Source of the DNA: CAWCBG01 sp963793845 | Lineage (GTDB): Bacteria; Acidobacteriota; Terriglobia; Terriglobales; Acidobacteriaceae | Reading direction: 5' to 3' | DNA: 64,000 bases | Assembly (NCBI GenBank): GCA_963793845.1 | Contig: CAWCBG010000004.1 | Span: 1 to 64,000 of the forward strand | In this document: in pieces, positions 54,012-62,889 of the stretch | How the letters are laid out: every line of letters begins with the position of its first letter | Numbering within the stretch: position 1 is the first letter of the stretch | The notes under the pieces: model-generated | Told to the model about the DNA's origin: nothing | Databases searched by the model: none | What the model saw: the letters and a program-made list of their open reading frames with translations, nothing else | Translations under genes and position numbers: made by a program

Positions 54012-54749
54012 TTACCCGCGAATTGCCTGCATCAGCAACGCGGCCCCGATGCCTATCAAACCAAAGTGAACGTACCTGAGAAAGGTATCGCCTCGGAGGC
54101 GACGATTCGCAACTCTGCCAAGCAGGATCGCCGGAACAACCAGCGGCAGCGACAGCAGGAAATAGTGCGTCACAGCCGGTACCCACAGCCCTGCCAGCCA
54201 GTAGCCAGCCATACCGATTAAGCTGGCCGGAAGGAAGTACCCCTGCAGCGTGGCCCTGAAGCGCTGCGCGGACCAGCGTCGCATGGCCCCGTAAATCGCC
54301 AAGGGAGGTCCATTCATGCCGTATGCCCCTCCCAGCACTCCGGCCAAGAAGCCGCACCCTGAAAGCCATAAACGGCTGTCGCGCTGCAATTGCGGCGCTT
54401 TGCGGCTGAGCAATGCGTAAGCCGAGAAGGCCATGATGGTGACTGCCAACGACGCTTTCACCAGGCGGTGATTGCCATGAGTCAGCAGCAGAAGGCCCAG
54501 CGGTATGCCGAACACAGTAGAACCCACCAGCCAACCTGCGCTGCGCAAATGAATGCTCTGCCAATCCTGCACAACAATGAACGCGGCGACCGTAATCGAA
54601 ACCAGTACCGCAAGCGGAGCCGCAATGCTGATGGGCAGACGCAGGGCAAGTAGCGGAACCGCGACCAGTGCCTCGCCAAATCCGAGTACGGATCGGATCA
54701 TCGTCGCGAAGAGAATAACGAGCAAAACATAAATTGTTGTGGTGTCCAT
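54012..54749 (-). CDS. TauE/SafE-family membrane transporter
   Basis: A 245-residue membrane protein with about eight helices in two repeats, each starting with a glycine-rich segment: MIRSVLGFGEALVAVPLLAL and CGFLAGVLGGAYGMNGPPLAIYGAM. TauE/SafE members export sulfite, sulfoacetate and similar organic anions. ATG 54749 (MDTTTIYVLLVILFA) gives the normal N-terminus; a start at 54773 would add 8 polar residues. It stands alone, divergent from the S9 peptidase gene. Substrate unknown. Confidence 0.85.
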   Translation of the reverse strand: MDTTTIYVLLVILFATMIRSVLGFGEALVAVPLLALRLPISIAAPLAVLVSITVAAFIVVQDWQSIHLRSAGWLVGSTVFGIPLGLLLLTHGNHRLVKASLAVTIMAFSAYALLSRKAPQLQRDSRLWLSGCGFLAGVLGGAYGMNGPPLAIYGAMRRWSAQRFRATLQGYFLPASLIGMAGYWLAGLWVPAVTHYFLLSLPLVVPAILLGRVANRRLRGDTFLRYVHFGLIGIGAALLMQAIRG

Positions 54750-54850
54750 CAGGCTCTTGCCATTATCGGTCACTTCCCTTTTCTTCGGCTCGACAACCGC
54801 GACCAGTCACGCCTATAAAGGACGCTCGACTCTCTTCGAGGTGATGCCCC

Positions 54851-57070
54851 GTGCGCCGACTGTCCTGTTTTGCTGCCCTCTTCTTCGCCGTTGTTTCCTG
54901 TGCATTCGCCCAGACGCCGACCACGAAGCGCCCCATCACCGACAAAGATTTGTTTCGTTTTCAATGGATCGCCGATCCTCAGCTCTCACCCGACGGATCC
55001 CAAGTTGTCTTTGTTCGGGTCACGGCCAACGACAAGAAAGAAGGGTACGACACTTCGTTGTGGAAGGTCGCTACCAGTGGTCAGGACGAGCCGCAACGCC
55101 TGACCAACGGAAAGCACGACTCACAGCCGCGCTGGTCGCCTGACGGGAAGTGGATTGCATTTGTCCGTGGCAGCGACGAGCCTCCCAAGGAGGGTAAGCC
55201 TCCGGCATCGCAACTAGCGTTGCTGTCGCTGCAAGGCGGCGAGGCCTGGACCATTACCGATATGCCACGCCCCGCCACCAGTCCTGAGTGGTCTCCCGAC
55301 GGGAAGCACCTCGCACTCCTGTGCGATGCCAATGCCGAGGATTTCGCCAAGAAGCAGAAGAAAAATGCCGGCGGCGAACCGGAGCACGAAAGCGATGTGA
55401 AGGTGATCACTCGGGCGATATATCGCTTTAACGGAGCTGGCTACCTGGACCCCAAGCACCATAAGCACGTCTGGGCCGTCGATGTTCCCGCAACTAGCGA
55501 TGCGAAGACTACTCCAAAGCAGCTGACCGACGGAAGCTTTGATGAGAGTGAACCGGCCTTTACACCAGACGGAAGCCACATCCTCTTTCACACCGATCAG
55601 GATGCCGAGCCCTACTACGAACTGCCGACCACCGAGATTATGTCGGTTCCCGCCGCCGGAGGTCCTGCACAGCTAATTACAACCGTTCACCTCGGTGGGC
55701 TGCTGGGTGGAATTGACGGAATGACTCTCTCGCCGGATGGACAACGGGTTGCGTTCGTTGGCGCAGTCGAGCAGCCGGTGCGGTCCTATTCGCAGTCCGA
55801 CTTGTGGATTCTCGGGCTCCAATCCGGCGCGGCTCCGAAGAACCTTACGGCCGATTACGACTTTGATGTGAACAGCGGAGTGGGCGGCGACAACCGCGCC
55901 CCGCGGGCCGCCGGGAGACTGGCCCCGAGGTGGAATAAGGATGGCTCGCAGCTGCTCGACGTAGTGGCCAGACAGGGTCGGGCAATTCTGGTTTCGATCG
56001 ATGCAACCAGCGGCAAGGTGACGGAGCTTTCGCGAGGCAACCAGGCGGTAGAAGATTTCACAACATCCTCGGACGGCAAAACGATGGTGATCAATGTCTC
56101 GACACCCACCATGCTCGACGAGTTGTTTGTGCTCGCTCCCGACGGCTCACAGCGGCAAATTACGAATCTGAATACCGCATTGTTCTCCGAGCTGAATCTG
56201 ACCGCGCCGGAGGAGATGTGGTACACGAGCTTCGATGGCAGAAAGATTCAGGCATGGATCCAGAAGCCGCCCGACTTCGATGCCACGAAGAAGTATCCCC
56301 TGATCCTGAACATTCATGGTGGCCCGCACTCGGCGTATGGCTGGGTCTTTGATCATGAGTTCCAGTGGATGGCGGCCAAGGGATATATCGTCCTGTATCC
56401 CAATCCACGTGGCAGTACCAGCTATGGGCAGGATTTCGGAAATGTCATCCAGTACCACTACCCCGGCGACGACTACAAAGATCTGATGGCCGGCGTCGAT
56501 GCAATGCTAAAGCTGGGATACATCGACTCGGACAAGCTGGGCGTGACTGGCGGCAGCGGCGGCGGGCTGATGACCGACTGGACCGTGGGCCATACACATC
56601 GCTTTCACGCGGCCGTAGCGCAACGCGATATTGCCGACTGGGCAGCGTGGTGGTACACCGCGGACTTCACGTTGTTCCAGCCGCATTGGTTCAAGGCGCC
56701 TCCTTTCGACGACTTTCAGGACTATGTCAATCGCTCGCCGATTACTTACATCAAGAATGTGGACACGCCGATGATGTTCATTCTAGGAGATGCCGATTGG
56801 CGCACGCCTCCCGGAGCCGGCGGTGAGCAAATGTTCCGCGCACTTAAATTCATGCACAAACCGACGGTAATGGTTCGCTTTCCCGGCGAGTCTCATGAGC
56901 TGTCACGATCAGGACAGCCGTGGCATCGCGTCGAGCGGCTGGACCACATCGTCGGCTGGTTCGATAAGTGGCTGATGGGCGTGCCCAAACCGGAATACAA
57001 CATGCCATCCGAACAGGCAGCCGTCGCGCCAGCAGAGCAGCGATCAGACGAGAAGCCGCAGCAACGCTAG
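54851..57070 (+). CDS. Exported S9-family prolyl-oligopeptidase-type peptidase
   Basis: A 739-residue enzyme with a signal peptide (LSCFAALFFAVVSCAFA). The N-terminal half is a beta-propeller with PD40 repeats (LSPDGSQVVFVR, WSPDGKWIAFVRG, WSPDGKHLALL, FTPDGSHILFHTD, LSPDGQRVAFVG). The C-terminal alpha/beta hydrolase has the nucleophile S569 in TGGSGGGL, the catalytic Asp in LGDADWRTPP and His in GESHELSR. The start is GTG 54851 with GAGGTGAT ahead. It resembles acyl-aminoacyl-peptidase/DPP-like secreted enzymes that degrade oligopeptides. Confidence 0.92.
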   Translation: MRRLSCFAALFFAVVSCAFAQTPTTKRPITDKDLFRFQWIADPQLSPDGSQVVFVRVTANDKKEGYDTSLWKVATSGQDEPQRLTNGKHDSQPRWSPDGKWIAFVRGSDEPPKEGKPPASQLALLSLQGGEAWTITDMPRPATSPEWSPDGKHLALLCDANAEDFAKKQKKNAGGEPEHESDVKVITRAIYRFNGAGYLDPKHHKHVWAVDVPATSDAKTTPKQLTDGSFDESEPAFTPDGSHILFHTDQDAEPYYELPTTEIMSVPAAGGPAQLITTVHLGGLLGGIDGMTLSPDGQRVAFVGAVEQPVRSYSQSDLWILGLQSGAAPKNLTADYDFDVNSGVGGDNRAPRAAGRLAPRWNKDGSQLLDVVARQGRAILVSIDATSGKVTELSRGNQAVEDFTTSSDGKTMVINVSTPTMLDELFVLAPDGSQRQITNLNTALFSELNLTAPEEMWYTSFDGRKIQAWIQKPPDFDATKKYPLILNIHGGPHSAYGWVFDHEFQWMAAKGYIVLYPNPRGSTSYGQDFGNVIQYHYPGDDYKDLMAGVDAMLKLGYIDSDKLGVTGGSGGGLMTDWTVGHTHRFHAAVAQRDIADWAAWWYTADFTLFQPHWFKAPPFDDFQDYVNRSPITYIKNVDTPMMFILGDADWRTPPGAGGEQMFRALKFMHKPTVMVRFPGESHELSRSGQPWHRVERLDHIVGWFDKWLMGVPKPEYNMPSEQAAVAPAEQRSDEKPQQR

Positions 57071-57486
57071 ACAACTGGAGTCTTCGATTTCTATAGTCCA
57101 TCAAGGCGGGAGGTGGCGGCTTCCAGGTACTCCTGCCTGGGTGGATGGGTAGAGCAAGCCTGCAGGCCTCGTCTTATTGCGACAATCGGACGGGCATCTA
57201 GTCCCGAAACAGAACACAACAATCACTTTTTTGACAGAATTTAGGTACTCTATCCCTCACTCTGCCCTACCATTCAGTTATCCGGAAGGTCACCCAGGTC
57301 GAAAGCCATTCGTAACTGTTACTCTCCTCCTCTCTCGCCCTTCTGGATGAAATCAATTCGATGGTGGGCAGCGCCTGCCAAGAAATGTCAACCGCGACAC
57401 CTCAGTTTCGCGATTGAACTATCCATCAACCTCTTTCGATGAAAGGATCACCGAATAGAGCTTCCCAAGAAATGTGAGGAAACAAG
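57071..57486. other. Intergenic, possible -35 element only
   Basis: 416 bases with no supported gene. TTGACA at 57231-57236 matches the -35 consensus, but there is no good -10 at the right distance. The final bases carry a GAGGAAAC ribosome binding site for the next gene. Confidence 0.45.
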
Positions 57487-58149
57487 ATGCGACTATCTTC
57501 CAGAACGATTCTTGTTGCTCTCGCTCTTCTGCTGTTCTGTGGAGTTCCGGTGTTTGCCGATGTGAATTTGTATTCACAACCGCCGACCCTCGATGGCACG
57601 CTTTATGCCTCACAGAACGACACTGCCGGCTTGGGCAACTTCGCTACCGGATACGACAACTTCATCATTTATGGAACCCAGGCCTTCCGTCTGACCGACG
57701 TGCACTGGTGGGGCGGATATTTCAACCCACCGAACCAGGGACCTATTACTGGCTGGACTATCTCGATCTACTCCGATAATGGTCTGCAGCCGGACGGAGT
57801 CTTATGGTCTAAATTCTTTGCCAATACTGCGTCAGAGAGCTTTATTGGGAATTTTGGAGGCTTCCCTTTCTATGCCTACCATGAGGATGACATTGTGGGT
57901 GGCCTTATGTTGATGCCGGGAACCATGTACTGGGTCTCGCTTGTGCCCGATCTCGCCTTCCCGCCGCAATGGGGATGGGGAACGGGCTTCCTGGGTGATG
58001 GGCTGGCTTACCAGGACTTCTTCGGGGTGCGCTCGCCACTCGCCGCTGACTTCGCATTTGACATTTCGGGAACCACACCCGAGCCGGCCACCCTGCTGCT
58101 CTTGGGCAGCGGCCTCGGATTACTGGCCAGAAAACTAAATAGGAAATAG
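57487..58149 (+). CDS. PEP-CTERM sorting-domain exported protein
   Basis: A 220-residue exported protein. The signal peptide is residues 1-24 (ILVALALLLFCGVPVFA). The middle (about 25-190) is a beta-rich domain with aromatic and glycine-rich segments, such as YDNFIIYGTQAFRLTDVHWWGGYF and GWTISIYSDNGLQPDG. The C-terminus is a complete PEP-CTERM signal: TPEPATLLLLGSGLGLLARKLNRK, i.e. PEP, a hydrophobic helix and a basic end. Exosortase would recognise and process it, but no exosortase gene is in the window. A strong terminator follows. Function unknown. Confidence 0.88.
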   Translation: MRLSSRTILVALALLLFCGVPVFADVNLYSQPPTLDGTLYASQNDTAGLGNFATGYDNFIIYGTQAFRLTDVHWWGGYFNPPNQGPITGWTISIYSDNGLQPDGVLWSKFFANTASESFIGNFGGFPFYAYHEDDIVGGLMLMPGTMYWVSLVPDLAFPPQWGWGTGFLGDGLAYQDFFGVRSPLAADFAFDISGTTPEPATLLLLGSGLGLLARKLNRK

Positions 58150-58173
58150 GTAGGAGCGTTGCATGACAACCTC

Positions 58174-58202
58174 GGGCGGCCCGCCTAGTGGGCCGCCCTT
58201 TC
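58174..58202 (+). terminator. Rho-independent terminator after the PEP-CTERM gene
   Basis: GGGCGGCCC (58174-58182) pairs perfectly with GGGCCGCCC (58190-58198) around a 7-base loop, then TTTCC. It starts 25 bases after the stop. Confidence 0.8.
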
Positions 58203-58459
58203 CACATTCGGAGGTAACAAACCGGAGAACCTTCGAACTGGTCCGGCCATCTAGGCACGCACGCTCCGCCTTGTCATTGGTAAAGCGATGACAAGCCACT
58301 CTTTGCACGAAGCCTTTGTGACAACGGTCACCGACGTCCCGGAAGCGTAGTGAAACCATATAGACACTTACACTGGCCTAGTGTCTGTGTATTGCCTCGC
58401 TTCCTGCTTAGACTTCTCAATCACCTTGCCGTAATCATCACCGGTGCAGGAGGTCTGCC
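58203..58459. other. Intergenic with a 7-bp inverted repeat
   Basis: No gene. AGACACT (near 58370) and AGTGTCT (near 58380) form an inverted repeat that could be an operator or a short hairpin ahead of the DUF2934 gene. Confidence 0.4.
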
Positions 58460-58717
58460 ATGCCGCACAAAACAGTCGGGGATATCTCCACCAATTGGCC
58501 TGAGGAAGGTTCTCTCGAGTTGACCGAGGAGTACATTCGCTTACGCGCGTACTACTTTTTCGAGGAAAGGGGTTGTGAACACGGTCACGACCTCGAGGAT
58601 TGGCTCCGGGCGGAGGGCGAAATCATGGGTAAGAAACCGTCTGCTGTTGCTGATCGGAAGCCAATCAAGGATCCCGGCGCAGCTACAGTAGCAAAGAGTC
58701 GTGCTCATTCTCGCTGA
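58460..58717 (+). CDS. DUF2934 family small protein
   Basis: An 85-residue cytoplasmic protein with the DUF2934 core: TEEYIRLRAYYFFEERGCEHGHDLEDWLRAEGEIMG. This ~35-residue helical module is common in soil bacteria, and its role is unknown. The C-terminal 30 residues are basic and unstructured. The start is well supported by AGGAGGT 5 bases upstream. It is convergent with rpiB. Confidence 0.85.
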   Translation: MPHKTVGDISTNWPEEGSLELTEEYIRLRAYYFFEERGCEHGHDLEDWLRAEGEIMGKKPSAVADRKPIKDPGAATVAKSRAHSR

Positions 58718-58835
58718 CAGCGTTCGGGCATCTATTTTTCAGGCAAGGACGCACGAACTGCCAGAGCGGAGCCCCACTCGACAGGACCTTATTGAGGTTT
58801 TTCAGAGTGCTGCGTCGCCGAGCTTTTTCAGCCGG

Positions 58836-59309
58836 CTAAGCATCGCTGGCTGCGCTTGGGCGCTCGGAGGCTTCGAAGGCCGCGACCTTGGCCAAGCGGC
58901 GCAGGTGACGTGGCTCCTGACTGAACTCCGCTGCAAGAAAAGTCTGCAGCAGATCCCAGGCGACAGCAGGGCCGACGGTGCGTCCACCCATGCAGATGAT
59001 GTTCATGTGGTCATCTTCGACACCCTGGCGTGCAGAGAAGTGATCGTGAATCAGCCCGGCGCGAACCCCAATAACTTTGTTGGCACAGACGGCCGCGCCT
59101 ACTCCACTGCCACAGATGGCGATGCCGCGCTCGACCTTACCGGCGGCGACGGCTTGCGCCAGAGGAAGAACGAAGTCGGGATAGTCGTCGCCGGAGTTCA
59201 GGGCGAATGCGCCGAAATCCACGACTTCGTGGCCGATAATTTCTAGCTGCGCCAGCAACTCCTGCTTTAGTCCGAAGCCACCATGGTCGGTGGCAATGCC
59301 GAGCTTCAT
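58836..59309 (-). CDS. rpiB: Ribose-5-phosphate isomerase B
   Basis: A 157-residue RpiB/LacAB-family enzyme interconverting ribose-5-phosphate and ribulose-5-phosphate. It begins KLGIATDHGGFGLKQELLAQL, has the phosphate loop AICGSGVGAAVCANKV with the catalytic Cys in ICGSGVG, and the motif GVRAGLIHDHFSARQGVEDDHMNIICMGGR. The length is typical. It is the last gene of a minus-strand pentose-phosphate cluster; the 212-base gap to pgl contains hairpins, so it may be transcribed separately. Confidence 0.93.
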   Translation of the reverse strand: MKLGIATDHGGFGLKQELLAQLEIIGHEVVDFGAFALNSGDDYPDFVLPLAQAVAAGKVERGIAICGSGVGAAVCANKVIGVRAGLIHDHFSARQGVEDDHMNIICMGGRTVGPAVAWDLLQTFLAAEFSQEPRHLRRLAKVAAFEASERPSAASDA

Positions 59310-59375
59310 ATTCGATCCATCCGAATCCGTTTAATTCTGGTTCTTCCGAGCACGCGCCGACAAACGCAAGCAGTC

Positions 59376-59399
59376 CCTCGCAGGCTAAAGCCTGCGAGG
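59376..59399. repeat. Perfect 11-bp-stem palindrome
   Basis: CCTCGCAGGCT (59376-59386) and AGCCTGCGAGG (59389-59399) with a 2-base loop, in the rpiB-pgl gap. It fits the family of short intergenic palindromes of this genome. Confidence 0.6.
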
Positions 59400-59427
59400 A
59401 ATAACAAAAATAGAGCGACGTCAGCGC

Positions 59428-59445
59428 GCGGACCTGAAAGTCCGC
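59428..59445. repeat. Hairpin repeat GCGGAC-CTGAAA-GTCCGC
   Basis: A 6-bp perfect stem, closely related to the hairpin at 43356-43373. It lies upstream of rpiB on the minus strand, between rpiB and pgl. Confidence 0.55.
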
Positions 59446-59521
59446 TCTACCCGAGGCTTACTCTACTCGACAGCTTGCTTTTCTTCCGCCGGTTATAAAG
59501 CCGTACCCTTCCCCCAGTACT

Positions 59522-60208
59522 CTACTGCCCCGTCGCGGCGCGATCCGTCAGCACCAGGGCCTGGCCACGGGCAATCCGGCCCGACGGAATCGACGGGTCG
59601 CCGTCGCGCAGACGTTTAAGCATGGGAACCTTCTCGGCTCCGGTGATCAACCACAAGATACGGCGTGAGCGATTGAGCGCTGGGTACGTCAGGGTCATGC
59701 GGCGGCGTCCCATGTAGACGCCGGTGATCGCGACATCGCGATCGGTGATTTGCAGCACCGGATCGTTCGGAACTAGCGACGCGGTGTGTCCGTCCGGCCC
59801 CATTCCCAGATGGGCGAGGTCCAGTACCGGAGGCGTGCCTGCCGTCTTGCTAAGGGTCGCAGCATATTGCGCCGCAGCGGCCTGCAGGTCGGGCATCTCG
59901 ACCGGCATGGCGTAGATCTGTTCAGGGCGGAGCGGGACGTGCGAGAGCAAACTCTCGCGCAGATGAGTCAGGTTGCGATCGGGATCGCCCGCCGGGGCAA
60001 CGCGCTCGTCGACTTGGTAGACATGCACGTTCTCCCAAGGGACGTCTTCGTCGGCGAGATCGCGCAACATAATCCACGGAGTCTTTCCGCCGCTGACCGC
60101 CATGCTGAAGAGGCCTCGGTCAGCGACCGCGTCACGCGCATCGGCGGCAATCGTGGCGGCTGCGCGTCGAGCCACAGCGTCGGGAGTGTCGAGTACTTCG
60201 AAGTTCAT
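59522..60208 (-). CDS. pgl: 6-phosphogluconolactonase
   Basis: A 228-residue enzyme hydrolysing 6-phosphogluconolactone in the oxidative pentose-phosphate pathway (NagB/DevB fold). Motifs: LFSMAVSGGKTPWIMLRDL (phosphate loop), VYQVDERVAPAGDPDRN, LDLAHLGMGPDGHTASLVPND (catalytic region) and LTYPALNRSRRILWLITGAEK. Length is normal. It lies 35 bases after the zwf stop on the same strand, matching the reaction order zwf-pgl. Confidence 0.93.
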   Translation of the reverse strand: MNFEVLDTPDAVARRAAATIAADARDAVADRGLFSMAVSGGKTPWIMLRDLADEDVPWENVHVYQVDERVAPAGDPDRNLTHLRESLLSHVPLRPEQIYAMPVEMPDLQAAAAQYAATLSKTAGTPPVLDLAHLGMGPDGHTASLVPNDPVLQITDRDVAITGVYMGRRRMTLTYPALNRSRRILWLITGAEKVPMLKRLRDGDPSIPSGRIARGQALVLTDRAATGQ

Positions 60209-60243
60209 TGATTACCCCAAAGTGGTTGGCTGTCAGCCATGGA

Positions 60244-61651
60244 CTACGCCTTCGCCACGGTCTCAAGAGGCTCGATGGCGCTCGACACCGGGTCTACCCA
60301 GCCTCCCGGCGGCGCCACCTGCGCGACCTCTTTCGGACCCCACGTTCCCTGATCGTATTCGTACACCGGGGTACTCGCCTTCAGCATGGGATCGACAATA
60401 CGCCACGCTTCCTCAACGTAGTCCTGACGGGCAAAGTCCGTGGCGTCGCCCGCCATGGCGTCGCCCAACAAGGCGCTCATAGGGCGCCGTCTCCCCGGGC
60501 TGGGGCGTACGTGAGGCCATCATCTCCGCGGGAACGGACTGCGATTCATCTTTCGGCGATAGGATCAAGATTCCCAGGGCTAGCGTTACCTCCGGACTGA
60601 TACGGAATCGCAGGTAGTTCGAACCTTGCAGGCGATTAGCCCAGAGGCTCGGTGGCTTGCGAAAGCGTGCGACTACTTCCGTGCATGTCTCCGGCAGACA
60701 TTTGCCGGCGCGGATGAAGAATGGAACATCCTTCCAGCGCCACGAGTCAATATCCAGTTGCACCGCCGCAAATGTTTCGACCTGCGAGTTGGGAGCAACT
60801 CCCTTCTCACTGCGATAGCCCTTGAATTGTCCACGCACCACGTTTTTGGTAAGGATGGGCGGTATGGAGCGAAGCACCTTGACCTTCTCATCACGAAAGG
60901 ACTCGGGATCCAGGCGCGCTGGCGGTTCCATAAGGAGATTCGACATCACCTGAAACAGGTGATTCTGAACAACGTCGCGGATGGCGCCCGTCTGATCGTA
61001 GAAGACACCGCGGCCCTGCACCCCGAAGTCTTCTGACATCGTCATCTGTACGCTCTTGATGTAGTTCCGGTTCCAGAAGGGTTCCATGAACGTATTGGAG
61101 AAGCGAAAGACGGTGAGGTTCTGTACCGGCCTCTTCCCCAGGAAGTGATCGATGCGGAAGATAGAGGCTTCGTCGAAAGCTCTGCCGAGCACGCGGTTCA
61201 ATTCCTGTGCGCTTGCCAGGTCGTGGCCGAACGGCTTTTCGAGGATGACACGCGCCCCCGTAGCACAGCCTGACGCGACCAGTTGCTCAACCACTTTTTC
61301 AAAGAGCATCGGCGGAATCGCCAGATAGTGCGCAGGATGCTCCGCCGCGCCGAACTCTTTGCGAAGAGCCTGAAAGGTGGCGATGTCGGCGTAGTCGCCG
61401 TCAATGTAGCGAAGCAGCCCGCTGAGTTTTGCCCAGGCAGCGGAGTCGACGCCTCCATGCTCACAAAGGCTGTCGTGGGCACGGGCCTTGAGTTGATCGA
61501 GGTTCCACCCCGCCTTGGCCACGCCAATGACGGGAACCTTGAGGTGACCGTGTTTCACCAGCGCCTGCAACGCAGGAAAGATTTGCTTGTAGGCCAAATC
61601 GCCGGTCGCGCCGAAAAAAACGAGAGCATCGGACTGAATGGGTGTCGTCAT
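60244..61651 (-). CDS. zwf: Glucose-6-phosphate 1-dehydrogenase, one frameshift near the 3' end
   Basis: Oxidises glucose-6-phosphate to the lactone with NADP. The first frame (61651 to about 60480) carries VFFGATGDLAYKQIFPAL, the active-site RIDHFLGKRPVQNL and the normal barrel-end sequence up to ETAPYERL. There one extra base, near 60474, shifts the frame; reading on in the next frame gives LGDAMAGDATDFARQDYVEEAWRIVDPML to a stop at 60244, the normal C-terminus. The gene is essential to the pathway encoded around it, so a sequence error is more likely than loss. ~468 residues if repaired. It follows gnd by 9 bases. Confidence 0.9.
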
Positions 61652-61660
61652 GAACTCCTC

Positions 61661-62677
61661 CTAGCTCCCTGATTTTTCCAGATGACCGCCAAAAGCGTAA
61701 CGCATGGCCGACAAAATCTTGTCGGCGAACTCGGCCTCCCCGCGTGAGCTGAAGCGCTCATACAACGCCGCGGTGAGCACGTTGGCCGGAACTGCTTCAT
61801 CGATGGCCGCTTTGATCGTCCAGCGACCCTCGCCGGAATCGGAGACGCGCCCCGCAAACTTCGAAAGCTGCGGGTCTTGGGTGAGAGCAGCCGCTGTGAG
61901 GTCGAGCAGCCAGGACGCGATCACGCTGCCACGCCGCCAGACTTCTGCAACGTCACGCAGGTTGAAGTCATACTGATAGTGCTCGGGATCTCTCAAAGGG
62001 GTGGTTTCGGCGTCGACTTCGTGCTTCGTCTTGCCGACATTGGCGGAATGCAGGATGTTCAACCCCTCGGCATAGGCAGCCATCACGCCGTACTCGATGC
62101 CGTTGTGCACCATCTTGACGAAGTGTCCGCCGCCATTCGGGCCGCAGTGCAGATAGCCCTGCTCGGCGGTGCCGCCGATCTTGTCACGGCCGGGCGTACG
62201 GTCAATGTTTCCCACACCGGGAGCCAGCGTCTGGAAGATCGGGTCGAGATGCTGTACGGCAGCCTCTTCGCCGCCGATCATCATGCAGTAGCCGCGTTCG
62301 AGGCCCCAAACGCCACCGCTGGTACCGACGTCCACGTAATGGATACCCTTCGGCGCAAGGTCCTTGGCACGGCGAATGTCGTCGATATAGTAGGAATTGC
62401 CACCATCAATAAGGATGTCGCCCTCTTCCAGGTGCGGCGTGATGCCGGCGATGGTTTCATCGACCACTGCCGCTGGAACCATCAGCCAAATCGCGCGCGG
62501 CTTCTGGAGCTTGCTGACGAAGTCCTGCAGAGAGGAGGCACCGACTGCCTTCTCTTTCACCAGATCTTCCACGGCTTTGGGGAACATGTCGAAAACAACG
62601 CAGTTGTGTCCCGCTTTCATCAGGCGCCGAACCATGTTGGCGCCCATTCTTCCCAGACCTACCATTCCGAGTTGCAT
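61661..62677 (-). CDS. gnd: 6-phosphogluconate dehydrogenase, decarboxylating (short GndA/YqeC type)
   Basis: A 338-residue enzyme making ribulose-5-phosphate and CO2 from 6-phosphogluconate. The dinucleotide motif is GLGRMGANM, followed by the substrate-binding DGGNSYYIDDIRRA, the catalytic helix GPNGGGHFVKMVHNGIEYGVM and DVAEVWRRGSVIASWLLDL. It is shorter than the ~470-residue E. coli enzyme and belongs to the shorter family, often NAD-dependent. It lies 9 bases upstream of zwf on the same strand. Confidence 0.92.
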   Translation of the reverse strand: MQLGMVGLGRMGANMVRRLMKAGHNCVVFDMFPKAVEDLVKEKAVGASSLQDFVSKLQKPRAIWLMVPAAVVDETIAGITPHLEEGDILIDGGNSYYIDDIRRAKDLAPKGIHYVDVGTSGGVWGLERGYCMMIGGEEAAVQHLDPIFQTLAPGVGNIDRTPGRDKIGGTAEQGYLHCGPNGGGHFVKMVHNGIEYGVMAAYAEGLNILHSANVGKTKHEVDAETTPLRDPEHYQYDFNLRDVAEVWRRGSVIASWLLDLTAAALTQDPQLSKFAGRVSDSGEGRWTIKAAIDEAVPANVLTAALYERFSSRGEAEFADKILSAMRYAFGGHLEKSGS

Positions 62678-62704
62678 CGGTTGCTCCTGTCGTTAGATGT
62701 CAGA

Positions 62705-62886
62705 TTAAAACTCCTGGGTGTCATTCCGACCGAGCACGTCAGTCCGAGCGGAGGAACCCGCATTGTATCGTCCTAGTGGTGTATCCCCCGCTGGTGCCGG
62801 TTGTACGACGGAAACCCTTCTCGCGCGCGCCGTCATTCCGACCGGAGCGTAGCGAAGTGGAGGAACCTGTTGTCCTGCCCCGTACG
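62705..62886. repeat. Two copies of the 'GTCATTCCGACC...GGAGGAACC' repeat
   Basis: Copies at about 62720-62759 and 62832-62876 share GTCATTCCGACCG and GGAGGAACC, with different central bases (the second has GGAGCGTAGCGAAGTGG). The same repeat appears at 8788, 8885 and, inverted, 8964. They fill the gap between gnd and pgi. Confidence 0.65.
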
Positions 62887-62889
62887 GCA

